In this document: positions 1-13,740 of the stretch, one piece after another | How positions within the stretch are numbered: the stretch's first letter is position 1 | Layout: each line of letters opens with the position of its first letter | NCBI GenBank assembly: GCA_036937835.1 | Contig: CM072870.1 | Span: 18,380,001 to 18,444,000 of the forward strand | Reading direction: 5' to 3' | Source: Pampus argenteus | Lineage: Eukaryota > Chordata > Actinopteri > Scombriformes > Stromateidae | DNA: 64,000 bases | Notes under the pieces: model-generated | What the model was told of the DNA's origin: nothing | What the model saw: only the letters and a program-made list of their open reading frames with translations | The model's database searches: none | Program-made: the position numbers and the translations under genes

Positions 1-208
1 TTTGCCTCTGGTTGAAAATACTGCCTCTGACTCAGTCTCATTACACTGTAGCTGCACTGGTATTTTCAGATAGGGCTGTACTTGGCCTTAACTAATGGAT
101 TCTTGGCTTATGAATCAGCAGATACTTGAAGAGGCGATTTGATTTGGAAATTAGGACAAGGGCGAATGTCCAGGCTCCAGTGTAGATCCAGTTCACAACT
201 GATTCTTC

Positions 209-229
209 TTTTTTTTTTTTTTTTTTTTT
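209..229. repeat. poly-T run (T21)
   Basis: An uninterrupted T homopolymer. It could be the A tail of an old retroposon on the minus strand, but I recognise no retroposon body beside it. Confidence 0.85.
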
Positions 230-769
230 AACCTTTTATTAAACCAGAGATCTGCTTCAAATGAAGTGTTTATTGTAGTACATGACTTTCGTTTTGAGTT
301 GAGTCATTATTCACCAAGATTCTTTACTTTTACTTTACTTTTTGATCATTTTATCACCTCAAACATTTGCAAGACCTTGTTTCCATAGTCCCGCAGTAGT
401 GCACTACTCATTAAAACAATACCTGCTGATAATTTAAGACAGGCAAAAACATATCTTGGGGGATTGGTTTTTATTCTCATTCTGCAGGTGGCACGTCAAG
501 CCATTTTCCACTCGTACCTCCCTTATTAATGCTCATGTTACCTTATGGTGGATCAGATGTAAGCCTACAGAAGGAAACTAAACTGTTGGTTGGAAACATT
601 AATTTGCATGAATCCAAACTTTTTTAGTAGGAACTATCTGTTTGTGCTTTTAAATTTGACCATTTTTATACTAGTGAAATTATTGTACGTTGCCATTAGT
701 TACTCCACTAACACCACTTTTACCTACATGCACTTATCTCATGTCTGTAACATAGGGGGAGACCCAAAT

Positions 770-771
<2 letters not shown>

Positions 772-834
<63 letters not shown>
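772..834. repeat. (CA)n microsatellite
   Basis: About 31 uninterrupted CA units. Dinucleotide arrays of this length are usual in fish genomes and are likely to be length-polymorphic. Confidence 0.97.
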
Positions 835-838
<4 letters not shown>

Positions 839-3800
839 TCTTCAATTATTCTGACTGATTTGACCTCTGCTCGAGTTAAAGGTGGGAGGAGATTTGCTGG
901 AATTATGTGAAGGCACTAAACCACCAATAAGAATGAAAGTGATTTGTCCCACCCACACAGTCCTGACAAGGAGGTCTAATCAGGAACAATATTTAAAATC
1001 ACCTGTGCTGGTATACTGCACCTGCAGAAGCCCATTACTGTATATTCTTCCATACATTAGAAAACCCTACTTGATAAAATCTTAATTTATTAACAATGAA
1101 ATAATTTATCAACACTTAATACTTAGAAAATACGTAAATGAAAGTAAAATAAAAGGATGTTTTTATGCGTGTGTGGAGCATAACAATGCTAAGCTCATTT
1201 ATTATATTTTTGGACTAGAAATACACAGAGCCACTGAGACGGTGCTGTGATTTCTGGTGTGTCTCCACAGTGTCTGACTGTCACCCTCTGGCTATCTCAA
1301 ACTACACACGCAGGGCCCAAGTCAGAGAAGCCAGGGGCTTGTAACGCTCCATAGTGTTTTTTCACTTGTTTTCATCCACTTGCAGTTGCAATCTGCCCAA
1401 GGCCAAGCAGGCTGAAAGCGTAAGTCAGGACTACATTTAGGTTTCTTCCAAGAGTCAGTAAGCCCATTCACCCTAATGGATTCGGGAAGTGTGCGCCTGG
1501 CTCAAGATGCAAGGTATTAAGTGCTCTTTCAGTGTCTTTCTACACATACCCTCACCTTTCTTTCTGGCCCAAGGATGCTCTTACATTGGGGCAATTTAGA
1601 AGCATCTTTCAGCTTGAAAGAAGGGAAAAAGAACAGTAATGAAAATAATACTAATGGCTACTATACTATGGAGTATAGTGCTTGGTCTGCACTGAAAGTG
1701 TCCTTTTCCATTGCTTTGACCTTACATTTATTTATATATTATTTTCTTTTCCTTTTTTTATTTTTTCCACATGTTTTCAGAAATACTGGCCCCATGTTGA
1801 CAACCCTGCATCATGTTGGCATCTGAGGTGCAACAGCTGGAAATTGAACAGAATTAAGAAATCACATGAGGGTCAGCTGCCTGTAGACTGCATGCCGATC
1901 TTAACCACTGGTCTGTGATTGCTTTCCAGAGAATGTGTCCCATTACTTTCTATCCACAAATCTCTGAAAATGCCTTTCCATCACATATCTGCAAAATCAA
2001 ATTATTTACAACATACATAAATGCATTTATTGAACGAAAGGAAATGTAAAATGAAAAAATAGAATAAAAAAAACAATTGCAGTAATGTTTTTTTTAGATG
2101 TGTAGCACTGTAAAGTAGACTTAAACACGTAGTAATGTATTGCTTGTGTGCTCAAACATAAAAAGAGGGCATATCCAAGTATCAGAAATATTATATCAAT
2201 AGGGTGAGTAAAGCTTACACTGCATAGACTGTATGGTCTGGTGTGATGTCCTAAATGAGACAGTCCAGCCATTGACCAGACCTGGTCAACTTGTCTTTTT
2301 CATCAGTCCAGTTGACCTGAAATATTAGACATATCGATGATGACCACCTGAATTCACTGCACTCACGGCTGTGAGACACTGAGGTCTACACAAGGTTACC
2401 CCAGCGGTATTGTATTAAATTGTGACAAAGATAGTCACATTTCATCGAAAAGCATACTTTGGGTGAGCCTTTGGAACGGGACAGCCTTGTCAAACTGATG
2501 TGACATTTGCACGCTCGAAATGCAGACTTCAAAGGATATCGACACCACACATAGAGCTTAACTGATTGGTAGAATGATAATTATGGAAAATTTGTCGATG
2601 ATTGCACTCAGTGTCAGTAAACTAATGGGTGATCCATAAGCTCCTCCCCCAGTAACTGAGCGTCTCATCAGACAGGCTGATGGTTGTGTGAATGTAGTGT
2701 CACAGGCTTTCATCCTGCTCTCCAATTAATGCCACTCAAACTTCATCATGTTGCATTTGTTTGAACATCTTGTGTTACGTATTGCATACCAACACTCCAT
2801 ATCCCGTTGCCTTAGTGCAATCAGATCAGTGGACATAAAATGTCTTTGGTGCTCCAGCCAGGCTGCATTTCACAGGGACTGGAACCCTATTGATCAAAGC
2901 GTTCAGACGTGTCCAGGCCCTTTCCCCCAGTGCATCATGGTACTGCTTGTTTAAGCCAAAAGAGCCTAACAACAACAAACATATCTGCTGCTACTGCCTG
3001 TCTCTCTCTGATTAGCTGCCGGGGAGATATTTTTAGAGTATCCAAGCCCCTTTGAAGAGGAAGAAGAGCAGAGAAGAGCCCCCCCACCCCATCTCCCACA
3101 CCCCTCCAACCCCCCTTCCAAACTACAGTCCAACATGCTTTGTTCATTTTTTTGCTTATTCTTGCTGTACTGTCAGCTGTAGCAGAGTTTTAATGGTTTT
3201 ACTCACTATCTGCGCGCTTCCTCTCATATAGACCCTTACAGAGTTTACATAGAGGCTACTATATATAAATAAAAGACTATATTGCTATACACAAGTGTAT
3301 CTTCCTGTGTTCTTCTGTAAATTTTAGAATATTTAAATTTGTCTAATAATAAAACAGTTCTGATAATAGAATAATTGAACACGTTGTTTCAAAAATGTAA
3401 GATACACACACAGAAATTATTTATCAAGGCATGTATTTGCTAAAATAAGGCTTGTGCTCAGTGGTATTAGGGGTTAAATCAGTGTATTGATTTACCAGGT
3501 TATATAGGACATTAAAGGAACATGTACATAGTTACCTGTTCATCTTGTAACAATTATGAGTACAATCTAAAGTAAATATGTGAAATATTGATCAGAAACT
3601 ACCTGACAGACTTAGCCCTGTGGCCGCATGAGAAATTGATTTATTTGGTTGTTTGAAGTTTTAGACAGAAACAAGCCAGAGAGGCACAAAGAAGGAGAGA
3701 TGAAAAACATAAACATAAACATTAATAATTTGCCTTGTTTACATGCTTTTTCTCGAAATAGTTTTTAATCAACTAGAACCTAAAAGAAAATGACGCTGAA

Positions 3801-5506
3801 CTTCCTCTAAATATCTTGAAACTTTATAGCTGAATTTCCATAAACTTCCCTGTGGATGTTAATGCCAAAAGATGAACAATGCTGTTGCCATGACAAACCT
3901 GAACCACAGTTCAAGACTAGGGAGAAGGTCTCCTGTTGCTTAATGTATAGATATTCGTTTAGTCTTTAGTTGGGCTGTTCTCCATAAACACCTCATGTAG
4001 CTTAATTCAAATATGTCATTATTTAGAATAAGGTCAATAGTTAATCATTACATAATAGTAAAGTGCTGTAGATAAGAGTGACAGCAAACTCTGAAACACT
4101 TAGTGTAAACTGAGCTACATGGAGTTTTCTTTTGCCAACACACACCTTTGGAAAAAAAAAGAAACAGGTGTGAAAAACACAACCTGTCTATCATACCTTG
4201 CCTTAATTGACAGATCAACTCTGAGCGTGCCCACACAATCAGCAGCTGGTCCCAGTGATGCCATTCAAATTAGCTGGATATTAAAGAATTCCTCAGCTGA
4301 AACTACATAAATTATACATAATGAAATGCAATTAACATTTTTACTCTGACAATTAAATACATTAAAGAGCCAGGCCTGTGGAAAGAGAGTGGTAGAGGAG
4401 AGGAGGTGGGTGGGTAAAGGGAAGCATTGTATGAATCAGCTTTGCTACCTTTAACACTCACCAATACACTCAGTGAGAGTCTGTTCAAATGTTTACAGAC
4501 CAATTAGCGCTGGTGGACAGCCTCTCAATCAAATGAAATGCCATGTTTGCATGGAATATTAAGTGGCTTATAATGGAGAGAGCAGTGAATGAATATTATC
4601 TTTTAAGCTTCTTAGAAAATAGGAAAACAGCAAAAGTGTCATACATTTTGGGTCTATTAAAATTTATCAAATTCTTTTTTTTTTTTATTGCAATAGAGTT
4701 TGTGTTTTGTTTTTGTTGGACTAGAAGAAATCACACTTAACATAAACTGCTTGAAAGGTAAATTGTATGCTGCCATTGAGTTATTTTTTTTACTAGTTAC
4801 TAAGTTACTTTTTTTTTTTGTTGAAAATACTTCCTAGAGGGTAGAAATACGTTGTATGTTGTACAGAAACACCTTCCTCTTGTATAAGGTGGTCCTGGTG
4901 CATTTAACACCATTAAAATATGTATGTCTATTCTTTCTAGATAAATCACTAAAATAAAACTTGTGGACAACAAATGTTCTCATGTGACCCTGCTATTGAA
5001 AAAGAAAATTAATATTTTTTTAACAAATTTTTGTTGTTATTTTTTTCCATCACTATTGTAAGATAGTTATAATAAAGCATAAGAATAAGAAAAACAGGCC
5101 CAGTGAGAGAAGAGTGTGTTGAAATGAAAGCAAGCCAGCAGTGTGGTCCAGTCTGCCAGTAGCCTCTGGCTATCTTCCTCCATCAGGTCAGCTACATCTT
5201 TCTGATTACATCTGCTAAAAGCTACCAGTTTATTTAGTGTCTACATCAGCAGAGAAGTGATGGCCCAAGATACGGATGCTACAGTCTGCCGCTTATCAAG
5301 GCTCCTCAGTGAGGAAAAAGAGTGAAGGAGGAAATGAGAGGTGTAAGTGAGGTGCTTTCTGGTGCCCATTGTAAAGGAATTAGCATTCATCATGTAACAC
5401 ACGTTTATAATTGAAGTAAAAATATGTTCCATTACTGAGATAGTTGGATAAGAGACGAGAAATCGGTTAATTAATATTAAAATCAGATGAACCCACACCA
5501 TTACTA

Positions 5507-5526
5507 TTTTTTTTTTTTTTTTTTTT
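5507..5526. repeat. poly-T run (T20)
   Basis: An uninterrupted T run with no recognisable retroposon next to it. Confidence 0.85.
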
Positions 5527-6359
5527 CCTTCATCTGAGGTGATTCAATTACAACTAGAGACACCTTTACTGCTGCCTACCGGCTTTTGCTCAGCCACCAC
5601 CTGAATAGGTTTCTAATGAAATCACTGCTGAAGTGTCACAATCATCTCATCACAAGGTAACAAAATGTGATTAAAACATCTTTTTATTTTATTTTTAGAC
5701 TCCTCAGACTGGGCAGTGAGGGTCATGGCAGGAACAAAATGAAAAGTGCTGTGCGTGGTATATAATGGAACATTTTACTTTAATCAGAACTGTCTCTGAA
5801 CTAAAAGCTTGATGTCTGTTGCAGTTGCAATTTTTTCTTTAGCTTCTCCAGTTTAATATAAAGCTACACTGAACGAATACAGAGACAGAGAGAAGGAGGG
5901 CAAGGGGACAAATTTTAGTAGTGTAAGAATATATGTGTGTATTAAAGCAACACTGTTCATTCATTTGTACTGGAATGAATAATTATGTAATTATGTATCC
6001 ATATGTCAGTTGGTAGATGATGTAGCTGTTTTTTTTAACAACAACAAGGGTTAACAATGGTTAAATCCAACCTCTGATACTATATGATAATCATTCATCC
6101 ATCCATGCATTGATGCTTCCATACCCATACCTGATATTTGAAAAAGTACACATAGTGGGTTTTTACAAATATTTATTTTGTACATGTGTATATATATATT
6201 TTAATTATTTAAACATATTAAATAGCAGCTTGCAGGTTGGGACCCTTACCGTAGCGAGGTTACATCACTGTCTCCTTCTCCCTCCTCTGCTCTACTCTGC
6301 CGTCTGTCTCCGTATCAAAGATGTATAAATAGCTGCAGGTCTATGTGACTGGTGGAGCT

Positions 6360-6425
6360 GAGCTTTGACTGAGTGGTCAGTGCTGTTGTCTGTGCTTTGG
6401 GAGACCTGGTGTGGAAACCCTTTAT
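6360..6425 (+). repeat. tRNA-like head of a degraded SINE (tentative)
   Basis: Positions 6366-6376 read TGACTGAGTGG, one base from the RNA polymerase III box A form TGGCNNAGTGG. About 32 bases further on, 6408-6420 resembles a decayed box B (GGTGTGGAAACCC). The words between (gtcagtgctgttgtctg) resemble the head of fish tRNA-derived SINEs as I remember them. No tail or flanking direct repeats were found, so this may be chance. Confidence 0.33.
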
Positions 6426-6683
6426 GAAATAGTTTATGGAACACTTACTTCTTTAATAACCTAAAAGTAGAAGTGTAATTAAACAAAAACAGAATTACAT
6501 TGAACATGCATATACATATTGATCATAACTATCATGCAGAGCAGTTTGATTTTGCTGTTATTCAGTTTGTGATCTGTGTGCTAACTAAAGCTGTATATTT
6601 TACTTATCTGCCCTTTATCAGCTGATGTTCTTTTTGCTGAACTTTTCTCCATCTAATTAATAAACAGATCCGCTTCCGATCTT

Positions 6684-6723
6684 TTTTTACCAAGCCGGAT
6701 CCGCAGATCCGGCTTGGTAAAAA
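6684..6723. repeat. perfect 40-bp inverted repeat (hairpin)
   Basis: Positions 6684-6701 and 6706-6723 are exact reverse complements, giving an 18-bp stem with a CGCA loop at 6702-6705. GC-rich centres (CCAAGCCGGATC and its complement) are flanked by T and A runs. GATCCGC occurs at 6668-6674 and again at 6698-6704. The stem is too short for a usual miRNA precursor. It may be a foldback or MITE remnant, or a cruciform-prone site. Confidence 0.9.
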
Positions 6724-9700
6724 TTCCCCTTAAATCTAAAGGCCAATAGCTGGTCTGAAAGACCATCATCTTATATAAATTTACAATCGCTTTTTTTAAA
6801 TGGAAATCCTTTGCCTGCACAAAACATGGGAAATTAAATAGTTTGTATTATGTTGTTGATCTCCCCTGGTTGAACTTAAATGGGCTTTTCTCAGGTCTCT
6901 CATTCACAATGTTGCTGTTTCAGTTGTACAAAAACGAAAGCAGCTTTTTCTAAAAAAAAATAAAAAATCTCCAGCTTCCACACTGTAACTGATTTATTAA
7001 TTATGATTGCCATTACTAAAATCTAATATGGTAAAGCTCAATTACAACAAAAATTATGAATAATTAAAACTAACCAGCAATCACCATGTGCTTAGGAAAA
7101 GCTGAGGTAATAGACAAAAAAAAAAAAAAAAAAGATCTCTATGGATTTCTATCATAATGTCATGTTGCAGTTGCTTTGATAGGCTCATTTGTTAACAAAA
7201 TGGACCCATGGTATAACTTTCAAAGATGAAATTTTAGTAGTTGCTCTGTGATTTGCCTTTAATGATCTTTCCACTGGACTGTGTGACTCAGGCTGAAATC
7301 CAAACTCCCCCATAATGGACAGCAGTTCAGCATCAGTGTTTTGTTTTGAAGGTTATTTGCCCAATATGTCAAAGGAAATCAGATGTTTCCCACATCTCTG
7401 CCCTCTATAGCCCTCTCTGGTATCCCCTTCCTCTCAATGCTTCACCCAACCTCCAACCCCACAGAGCTGGAAGGAGGTTTGTTGATGGATGTTGAAGGCT
7501 GCTCTGGTCCCACAGCAATTAACTCTTCTCCTGCAAGAAGCAGCCTGTCAGGTTGATGGAATCTCCCCACTGCTGCTGCCTGTCACACAATCCAGGAGGG
7601 GCTGCAGACAAATGCCTCCTCTATGTGTTTGCTTTACTGTTTGGCCTGCGGTCGAGGGCTAGCAAGCAAAGAGCTATAAGATGCATCGCGAGCCATCAAG
7701 TGTACCAGTGTCAGTTTCCACGGTCAATGGTGATGCAGAGAAGCGGGTCTGCAGGATTATAAGGAGTTAAAGAGAGGAAGGGTTATCGATCTTGAGCAAT
7801 GCGTGCAAGAACCAAGGTATTGCAGCTTCAGTTGTACTTACCTTAGTCAAAGTGAATATCTTCATAGAAAAATCCTTAACTATATCCCAATAATTAACAT
7901 TCACCTACTACTTATTACTTAATGCTACTACTTACTTTTTTTACATACTGTACTTGTTCTGCAAACATGAATTCTGTGATATCACCACCACAGAATGTAT
8001 ACAACATGCAAGGAAAAGCAAAATAAATTAGTTCAATACATTAGTTGAGTATTTTTCCCCCTTATTTGCTTCTACTGGGGACATTGTGTTTTCTGCCAGT
8101 TTGTCTCATTTAAACAATGGTGTCAACGCCACATGTCTTTTAATTGAAAAAAAGAGACTAAATTAATAATTTTAATCATAGTCTTGTCAAAGATAATATG
8201 TTTAAATATGCTAGTGATACATTTACTCTAAATCTGTATGAGCATATTACCTCAATATATGATTTGATTACTAGTGGAGACCATGTTTTTTCTACCTTTG
8301 GGCAGAAGAGGCTTCTATTTCACTACAGTTTGGTCTTTACAGTGGATAGGGGATGGTATCGGTGCAGTTCAGGGTTCCTGGATCGTACCACGGAGAGTGT
8401 AACATCCATCCAGGTGTGAAATCGACTAGGCGTCCTGACAACCTGTGTCAACATCATCTCCTCAGCTTTTGCTCCGCCATCATATCTTACTTTTCGCTGA
8501 AATTCAAAACTCGTATTGAGCATTACTCTATTGACAAACAGTGCTACGAGTCAAAATGAATTCCCCTTCCTCACAATTGTAAATCGACAATATGCAACCT
8601 TTCACCTTGAGGCAGCAACAGTTTCGCCAGTCATGTCATCCTCCTGCTGAGTCAGTTCACTCCCCAGCACTTGTCACTCATCTCAATGATACGTTTACTT
8701 GTGAGTATATAGCCCAAGGCTGAAGGAACTGGCGGTAGACTTATCACGGGTATCGAAAGCAGATGGTGCTGATAATCATCATGTTTTTGAACTTGAGGGC
8801 TACAATCTAACTCACTAATGCCAAAGATATTGCACCACTGAAACATACAGCATATGACCCAATACACCCCCGGTATAATTGAAAATCCAATTTCAGGCAT
8901 TTACTGTCCAACACCTCCTTACTTCACTATCACTAACCCAGCACTTAAAAGGTGAAATCTATTTATTTGCACTATTTATCCATATGTTGGGAGTGTTATT
9001 GGGGTACTGAGTTGAATGTTACTTAGTTGACTGTGCCAACATAACATGGCTGATGCCATTTCACTCTGTTAGATAGTTGGACAAAAACAACCTTAATTTA
9101 ACATGACATATACATCTCTATAGTGTACTCCACTTATTAAAGTTTAAGGTTGACAACATGTGGAGATATTTTGGATTTCTCTCCCCATTCCCACCTTCCT
9201 ATTTTTTACCTCATATTACCTGTCTCCCAACATGCAAGGCATAGGGACATCTAAGATGTCTGTAGGTTCTGCTTCCTGGTATTAGCAGGTCCAGAGGGTA
9301 GGTAAGCCACTTAACCTGTCATCTCAAATTGTGTGCACAACAGCTGATAGGTGACTTGGCTTTCCCTTCATACTGGACACAGTGAAGCACTCAGACTGTG
9401 TAGGAGCAGTCGAGACTGCAGCTGAGTGAGGGCCATGGGGATGTTCAGATGCTTATGGGTCAGATGGGGATGCATTATGTGTGTTTGAGATGAGTGGAGG
9501 GGAGATAAGACTGATGGTTGGTACCACAGGGACTATAGTTATTGTAGGGCTGGTTCTGAGGGTGAGCAGAAATGTCAGTAGATAGCTCATGAAGGGATGG
9601 CATCTCAATTTTCCCTCAGTGCCCCATGAAATGTACAGCAGTGAAATCGTTTACAGTTTGGTTTGGTTGAGCTATTGTATTACATTTGACAATTTTCCTT

Positions 9701-11179
9701 TTATTTTCTTAGACCAACTGCGAATATGCTCGTTTTTAACATGTACCTGCTTCACATTAATTCACTACTGAGCATATCTAGTGCAACAGTTTGATGCGTG
9801 TCAATCTTTACGCCCATATTAAATGTTTTATCACAGAATAGCATTATTTTGACTATAATGAAATCACCGTGATGGATTATCTGACTCAATAAAGTGTCAA
9901 GTCTCTGTAAACTGATGTTAATCTGCAATAAAAAATTAATCATTTGCCGCCCACAGTGTAGGATTGAAGTCTGCAGCAGTATGCTGCCAACGACTGTAAA
10001 GCATAAATGATACAAAGTAATGTTAAAAATAGAGAATAAAGACAAATAAAAAAATAAAATGTATGCAATGTTAAGTAAATTAACTGAAATATACAGTACA
10101 ACAACAACACACACAACCACACCTGTTTGTTTCTTGTGTTAATGCTAACCGACATTACTACACACTCAAAGGTATGCCTTTCTACAAGGTCATATTGACT
10201 GTTTTATGTTATGATCGAGCTAAAAGCTTTTTGATCCTCGTGTCTTTGCACATTTTCACCAGAGAAGAGTACTATTCATGTAGCTATGCAGTGAAACAAA
10301 ATTAATTTCATACATTAAGCTGTTAACCCACTGCATAAACTTCCTGTTTTAATAAGTATACATTGATTTGATAAATCTGATGAGGTTTTGATGCAGTGCA
10401 GCACTACTCTGATCATTGAGTGAGCATTGTTTGATGAGTACTTTCATCACCTGGTTAGAAAGAAGTGATCTTGTCTGTCTGGGACATTTTAATATTTGCT
10501 GCCTGCTGCCAATGGTCTATTCTTCGTATTCTTACTCTCATATTCTTAATCTTATGTCAGGCTCCTGGACTTCTCAATCTCTCCGCACCCCTGTCGCTGC
10601 CTCTCATTCTATGGCTTTACAACTTAACTTGACATATCTGTTTATTGATCGGGTCTGCAGCACAGAGCTGTTTGAAGTAGCATTTGTCTGACTATCGACT
10701 ACCCTCACCTTCCACCCACCCTCCTCCCTCCACTTCAACTCATCCACATCTGTGCTTGGCAGGCTCACTTACCATCCTTCCTTCATCCCCTGCCTTCACT
10801 CTGCCAGTCTTATCTGTATGGCAGAGGAAGTGGAAGGGGGTCACTATCCGCCTTCCAATCAGATGGGTAAACACCCACAGTCCTTCACTCTGTTAAAAAT
10901 CAATAGCCAACAGGCATTTTAATAGACATGCCCATCTAAGGCTGGGCATAAGATTAGCAGCATTAAGTAGATGTTGCCAGAATTCATGTCCTTGACACAG
11001 ATTCCTGGACACGTACAAAAGAAAAGGATTAGAGGGGTCACTTTCTGACGGAACTGATATGTTCAACAAGTGAAATTGAATAAAAAACGTTGTTGGTCCG
11101 TGTCCTTCAGAATGACACATGGAGTTGGGGTTGTTGATGAGACACCACCACAGGATGACATTGATCTTCCACCGCTACG

Positions 11180-11310
11180 GTTGGGATTAGGCATAAAACC
11201 AACCTGGTTAGGATCACGGTTTAGTTTATAATTACTTCTACATTAAGGTTAAGGGATGTTCATTGTCATGGTTACAATAACAACCATGGTTAGGGAACGA
11301 CTGGTTAAAA
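11180..11310. repeat. degraded interspersed repeat rich in GGTTAGG-like words
   Basis: The segment repeats variants of GGTTAGG and GGTTGGGATTAGGC, with words such as accaacctggttagga and aaccatggttaggg. Fish genomes carry an interspersed repeat of this style, as I recall, but I cannot name the family. It is distinct from a telomere tract because there is no tandem TTAGGG. Confidence 0.35.
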
Positions 11311-12194
11311 GACACAGGAAATGAACAGTTCTGTTCTGTGCTGAAGTCCAATGTTTTATTGACCAGTTTTTACATCTCAAAATCTATATAATAATATAAT
11401 TACTATATAATAATATCACATTTCTTTTTTTGTTCTTGTTATATGAAGAAGTACATACAATTTTAATGTAACTTTAGATGTTTGCCACTCCTTTTCTCTT
11501 TGTTGCAAAATGTATTATTTAATCTCCAATTACTTCTTATGTATCTTCACTAAAAATACCCATCAGCCCATTCTTTATTACAGAGGGTGTCTGTCGTGAA
11601 GCACGCGTCCATCTGTGCAGTAGCCCATCCCTAATTACAAAATGTAATTATGTTGTAAGTCAGTTTTTCTAGAGTTCATCTGCTCGCTTATTAAAGGACT
11701 ATGACATTCATTTTCCTATATTTCTCAAAACAGCCTTGAATTTAATTACTGCTGTGCCGCCGTTCTCTGAGTCTTGAACTTTAGATTGTTATCAAACTTT
11801 TTATTTTTTATTACTTGGCATGACAAATGAGTGGGCTCTGTGAAACTCGTTAAGTATAGATTGATATCATGAACAATATTTCCATAATATCACAAATGCT
11901 CAGTCTGATTATTAAGTATTATTTATGAAAATAAGATCTGTTGCGTTATAAGAAAGAGTTACAGCATGTATTCACCGACACTGTACTAGTCTATACAATC
12001 TATATACAGGATCCCATGATAAACAGTATATTACTCTTGGACCATGTTTGCTTTTTCCAATATTGACATTGTGTCCAGGTGCTTCAAGTCATTTCCCCCT
12101 CTTTAGCTGTCAGGCCTTAACTCACACCTTAGGGCTAGATACGGCCTCTTTGCTCCACTGCACTTCATAACAACATATAGACACACAACCCTAC

Positions 12195-12226
12195 GTGTGT
12201 GTGTGTGTGTGTGTGTGCGTGTGTGT
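12195..12226. repeat. (GT)n microsatellite with one GC interruption
   Basis: A GT array broken once by a C near position 12218. Confidence 0.95.
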
Positions 12227-12438
12227 ATACATCTACTGTGCACACAGAAGGCCACTCTAAGCTTATAGCAATCTGCGGGCATTCTTTTAAGCTTCCCTTG
12301 CTGCAGTGGAAGCACTGATGCTGTACATCAGGTGAGGGAGGAAAACTTTTTTATAGCTGCTGTTTGGCCTTAAGCTGTAGTCTGTGTTCAAACATGCCGG
12401 AGCTGGAGCCCAGTCTCAGATGTGTCCAGTCCAGTATG

Positions 12439-12442
<4 letters not shown>

Positions 12443-12470
<28 letters not shown>
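12443..12470. repeat. (AT)n microsatellite
   Basis: Fourteen uninterrupted AT units. Confidence 0.95.
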
Positions 12471-12473
<3 letters not shown>

Positions 12474-13458
12474 TTTTTTCAATAGTGTTGACAGCATCAG
12501 GATTTTTTAAAACTGAGACATTTGCAGTAAAACCAATTGTTTCCAGTAATCAGAACTAATCAGCACTCGTTATTATGCTAACATACAAAACTAAGATGTT
12601 AACATATTTAATGTTAGCATTTAGCTCAAAGCATTTGAATCACAAACAAGATATATGTTGTTATGTCCTACTTTGTTTCTTTAACTGCTTTTCTTGTGTA
12701 CATATTGCATCATTGTATAAATTCAAATTGGCAAATGGGACATTGCACACACTTTTGCAAGACAGTATTTCTAACTACGTTGCCACTCCTAAATTTTGGT
12801 TTAGTGCTATTTATAGAGGCTTTTGCTTAAATGAAGCATTAAGCTAGATAATAATTTTCCATGTGGAGGTGGAGATTATATGTCGCTTGTCAACATAATT
12901 ACATATGTATCATAATGTATGAGCCAACAGTGATTACAATTAGACACTCTCCTGATTGCTTTGTGGGTGCCAGCATTTTAAGCTCAGGTCAGCAACTGGA
13001 ATCAGACAGGAGACACACAAACACTCATTAACTTTCTTTTTTGTCATGCACCATACTTAAGTTAACAAAAGCCCACGCTACCCTCCCATAATTACATTGT
13101 TATTTTGGCGGAGGTATAATTTCCCAGGGACGGTAATTACTTGTGATGTTGTTACAGCATTGCATACATTATGAATACTCTCGCCGCACCTCACATCAGT
13201 CTAGGATCTAGTGTTTACACTGTTTAGAGGACTACCCATGGTGCATCTCTCTGTCTTCAAAGGAAAGACCTGCTGCGACCTGGGTGTCTATGTTTTGTCT
13301 CAGGTTCAAAAGGAGCCATCATAGAGACAAAGAAAGTCAGGAAAAAAAAGGGAAAAACCAAAGAAGGGGAAAAGGAATGGAGTGGAAAGTAAAAATGTTA
13401 GATGAATGGAGCTATATATTGAATTTTTAAAAAAATAAATTATTTTCATTGTTTAGTC

Positions 13459-13740
13459 CAGTGGTTCACAACCTAGGGGTCGGGCCCCTCCAAAGGGTCA
13501 CCAGATAAATCTGAGGGGTCGTAAGATGATTAATAAATGTTCTGATACACAAATCAGCTTTGGGACATTTTTTTCTAATCTTAGATTTTTGTGAAATATT
13601 GGATCATTTATTGAAATGAAACCATGTGAGGAATTTAGAGTAAAAATCACTTGGAGCTGTTAACAACTCTAAAATGTGACCCTGACTATACACTGCTTTT
13701 TTGTAAGATATCATAAGCCAAAAAAGGTTGGAAACCACTT
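13459..13740 (+). mobile_element. non-autonomous hAT-like DNA transposon remnant
   Basis: The ends are imperfect terminal inverted repeats. The left end cagtggttcacaacct and the complement of the right end aagtggtttccaacct agree at 13 of 16 positions. The interior (aggggtcgggcccctc, then agggtcaccagataaatctg) matches, from memory, a short hAT-derived element very common in fish. It is 282 bp with no transposase frame, so it would have moved with a transposase supplied elsewhere. I see no clean 8-bp target duplication: 13451-13458 does not match the right flank, probably because another repeat abuts at 13741. Confidence 0.72.

Larger units (their letters stand above)
1..6359. other. noncoding AT-rich stretch without a recognisable gene
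   Basis: I see no coding region here. Open frames are all short, and the longest (about 106 codons near 590-910) starts at TTG and runs through the CA repeat. The stretch holds T runs at 209-229 and 5507-5526, the CA array at 772-834, and a less AT-rich part at 2640-3130 that includes a C-rich run near 3080-3120. It is probably intergenic or intronic. Small conserved elements cannot be ruled out without alignment. Confidence 0.7.
6724..13458. other. noncoding stretch without a recognisable gene
   Basis: No exon or RNA gene is recognised. It contains an A run near 7118-7133, a moderately GC-rich block at about 7430-7770, pyrimidine-rich sequence near 10690-10860, the GGTTAGG-type repeat at 11180-11310, a GT array at 12195-12226 and an AT array at 12443-12470. 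The open frame at 7553-7762 (69 codons) resembles no family I know and shows no convincing splice sites. Confidence 0.65.

Noticed and set aside
590..910. 106-codon frame over the CA repeat
   Set aside because: It starts at TTG and a large part is Thr-His repeat from the microsatellite.
11180..11310. Interstitial telomere repeat
   Set aside because: The GGTTAGG words are scattered and not in tandem TTAGGG arrays.
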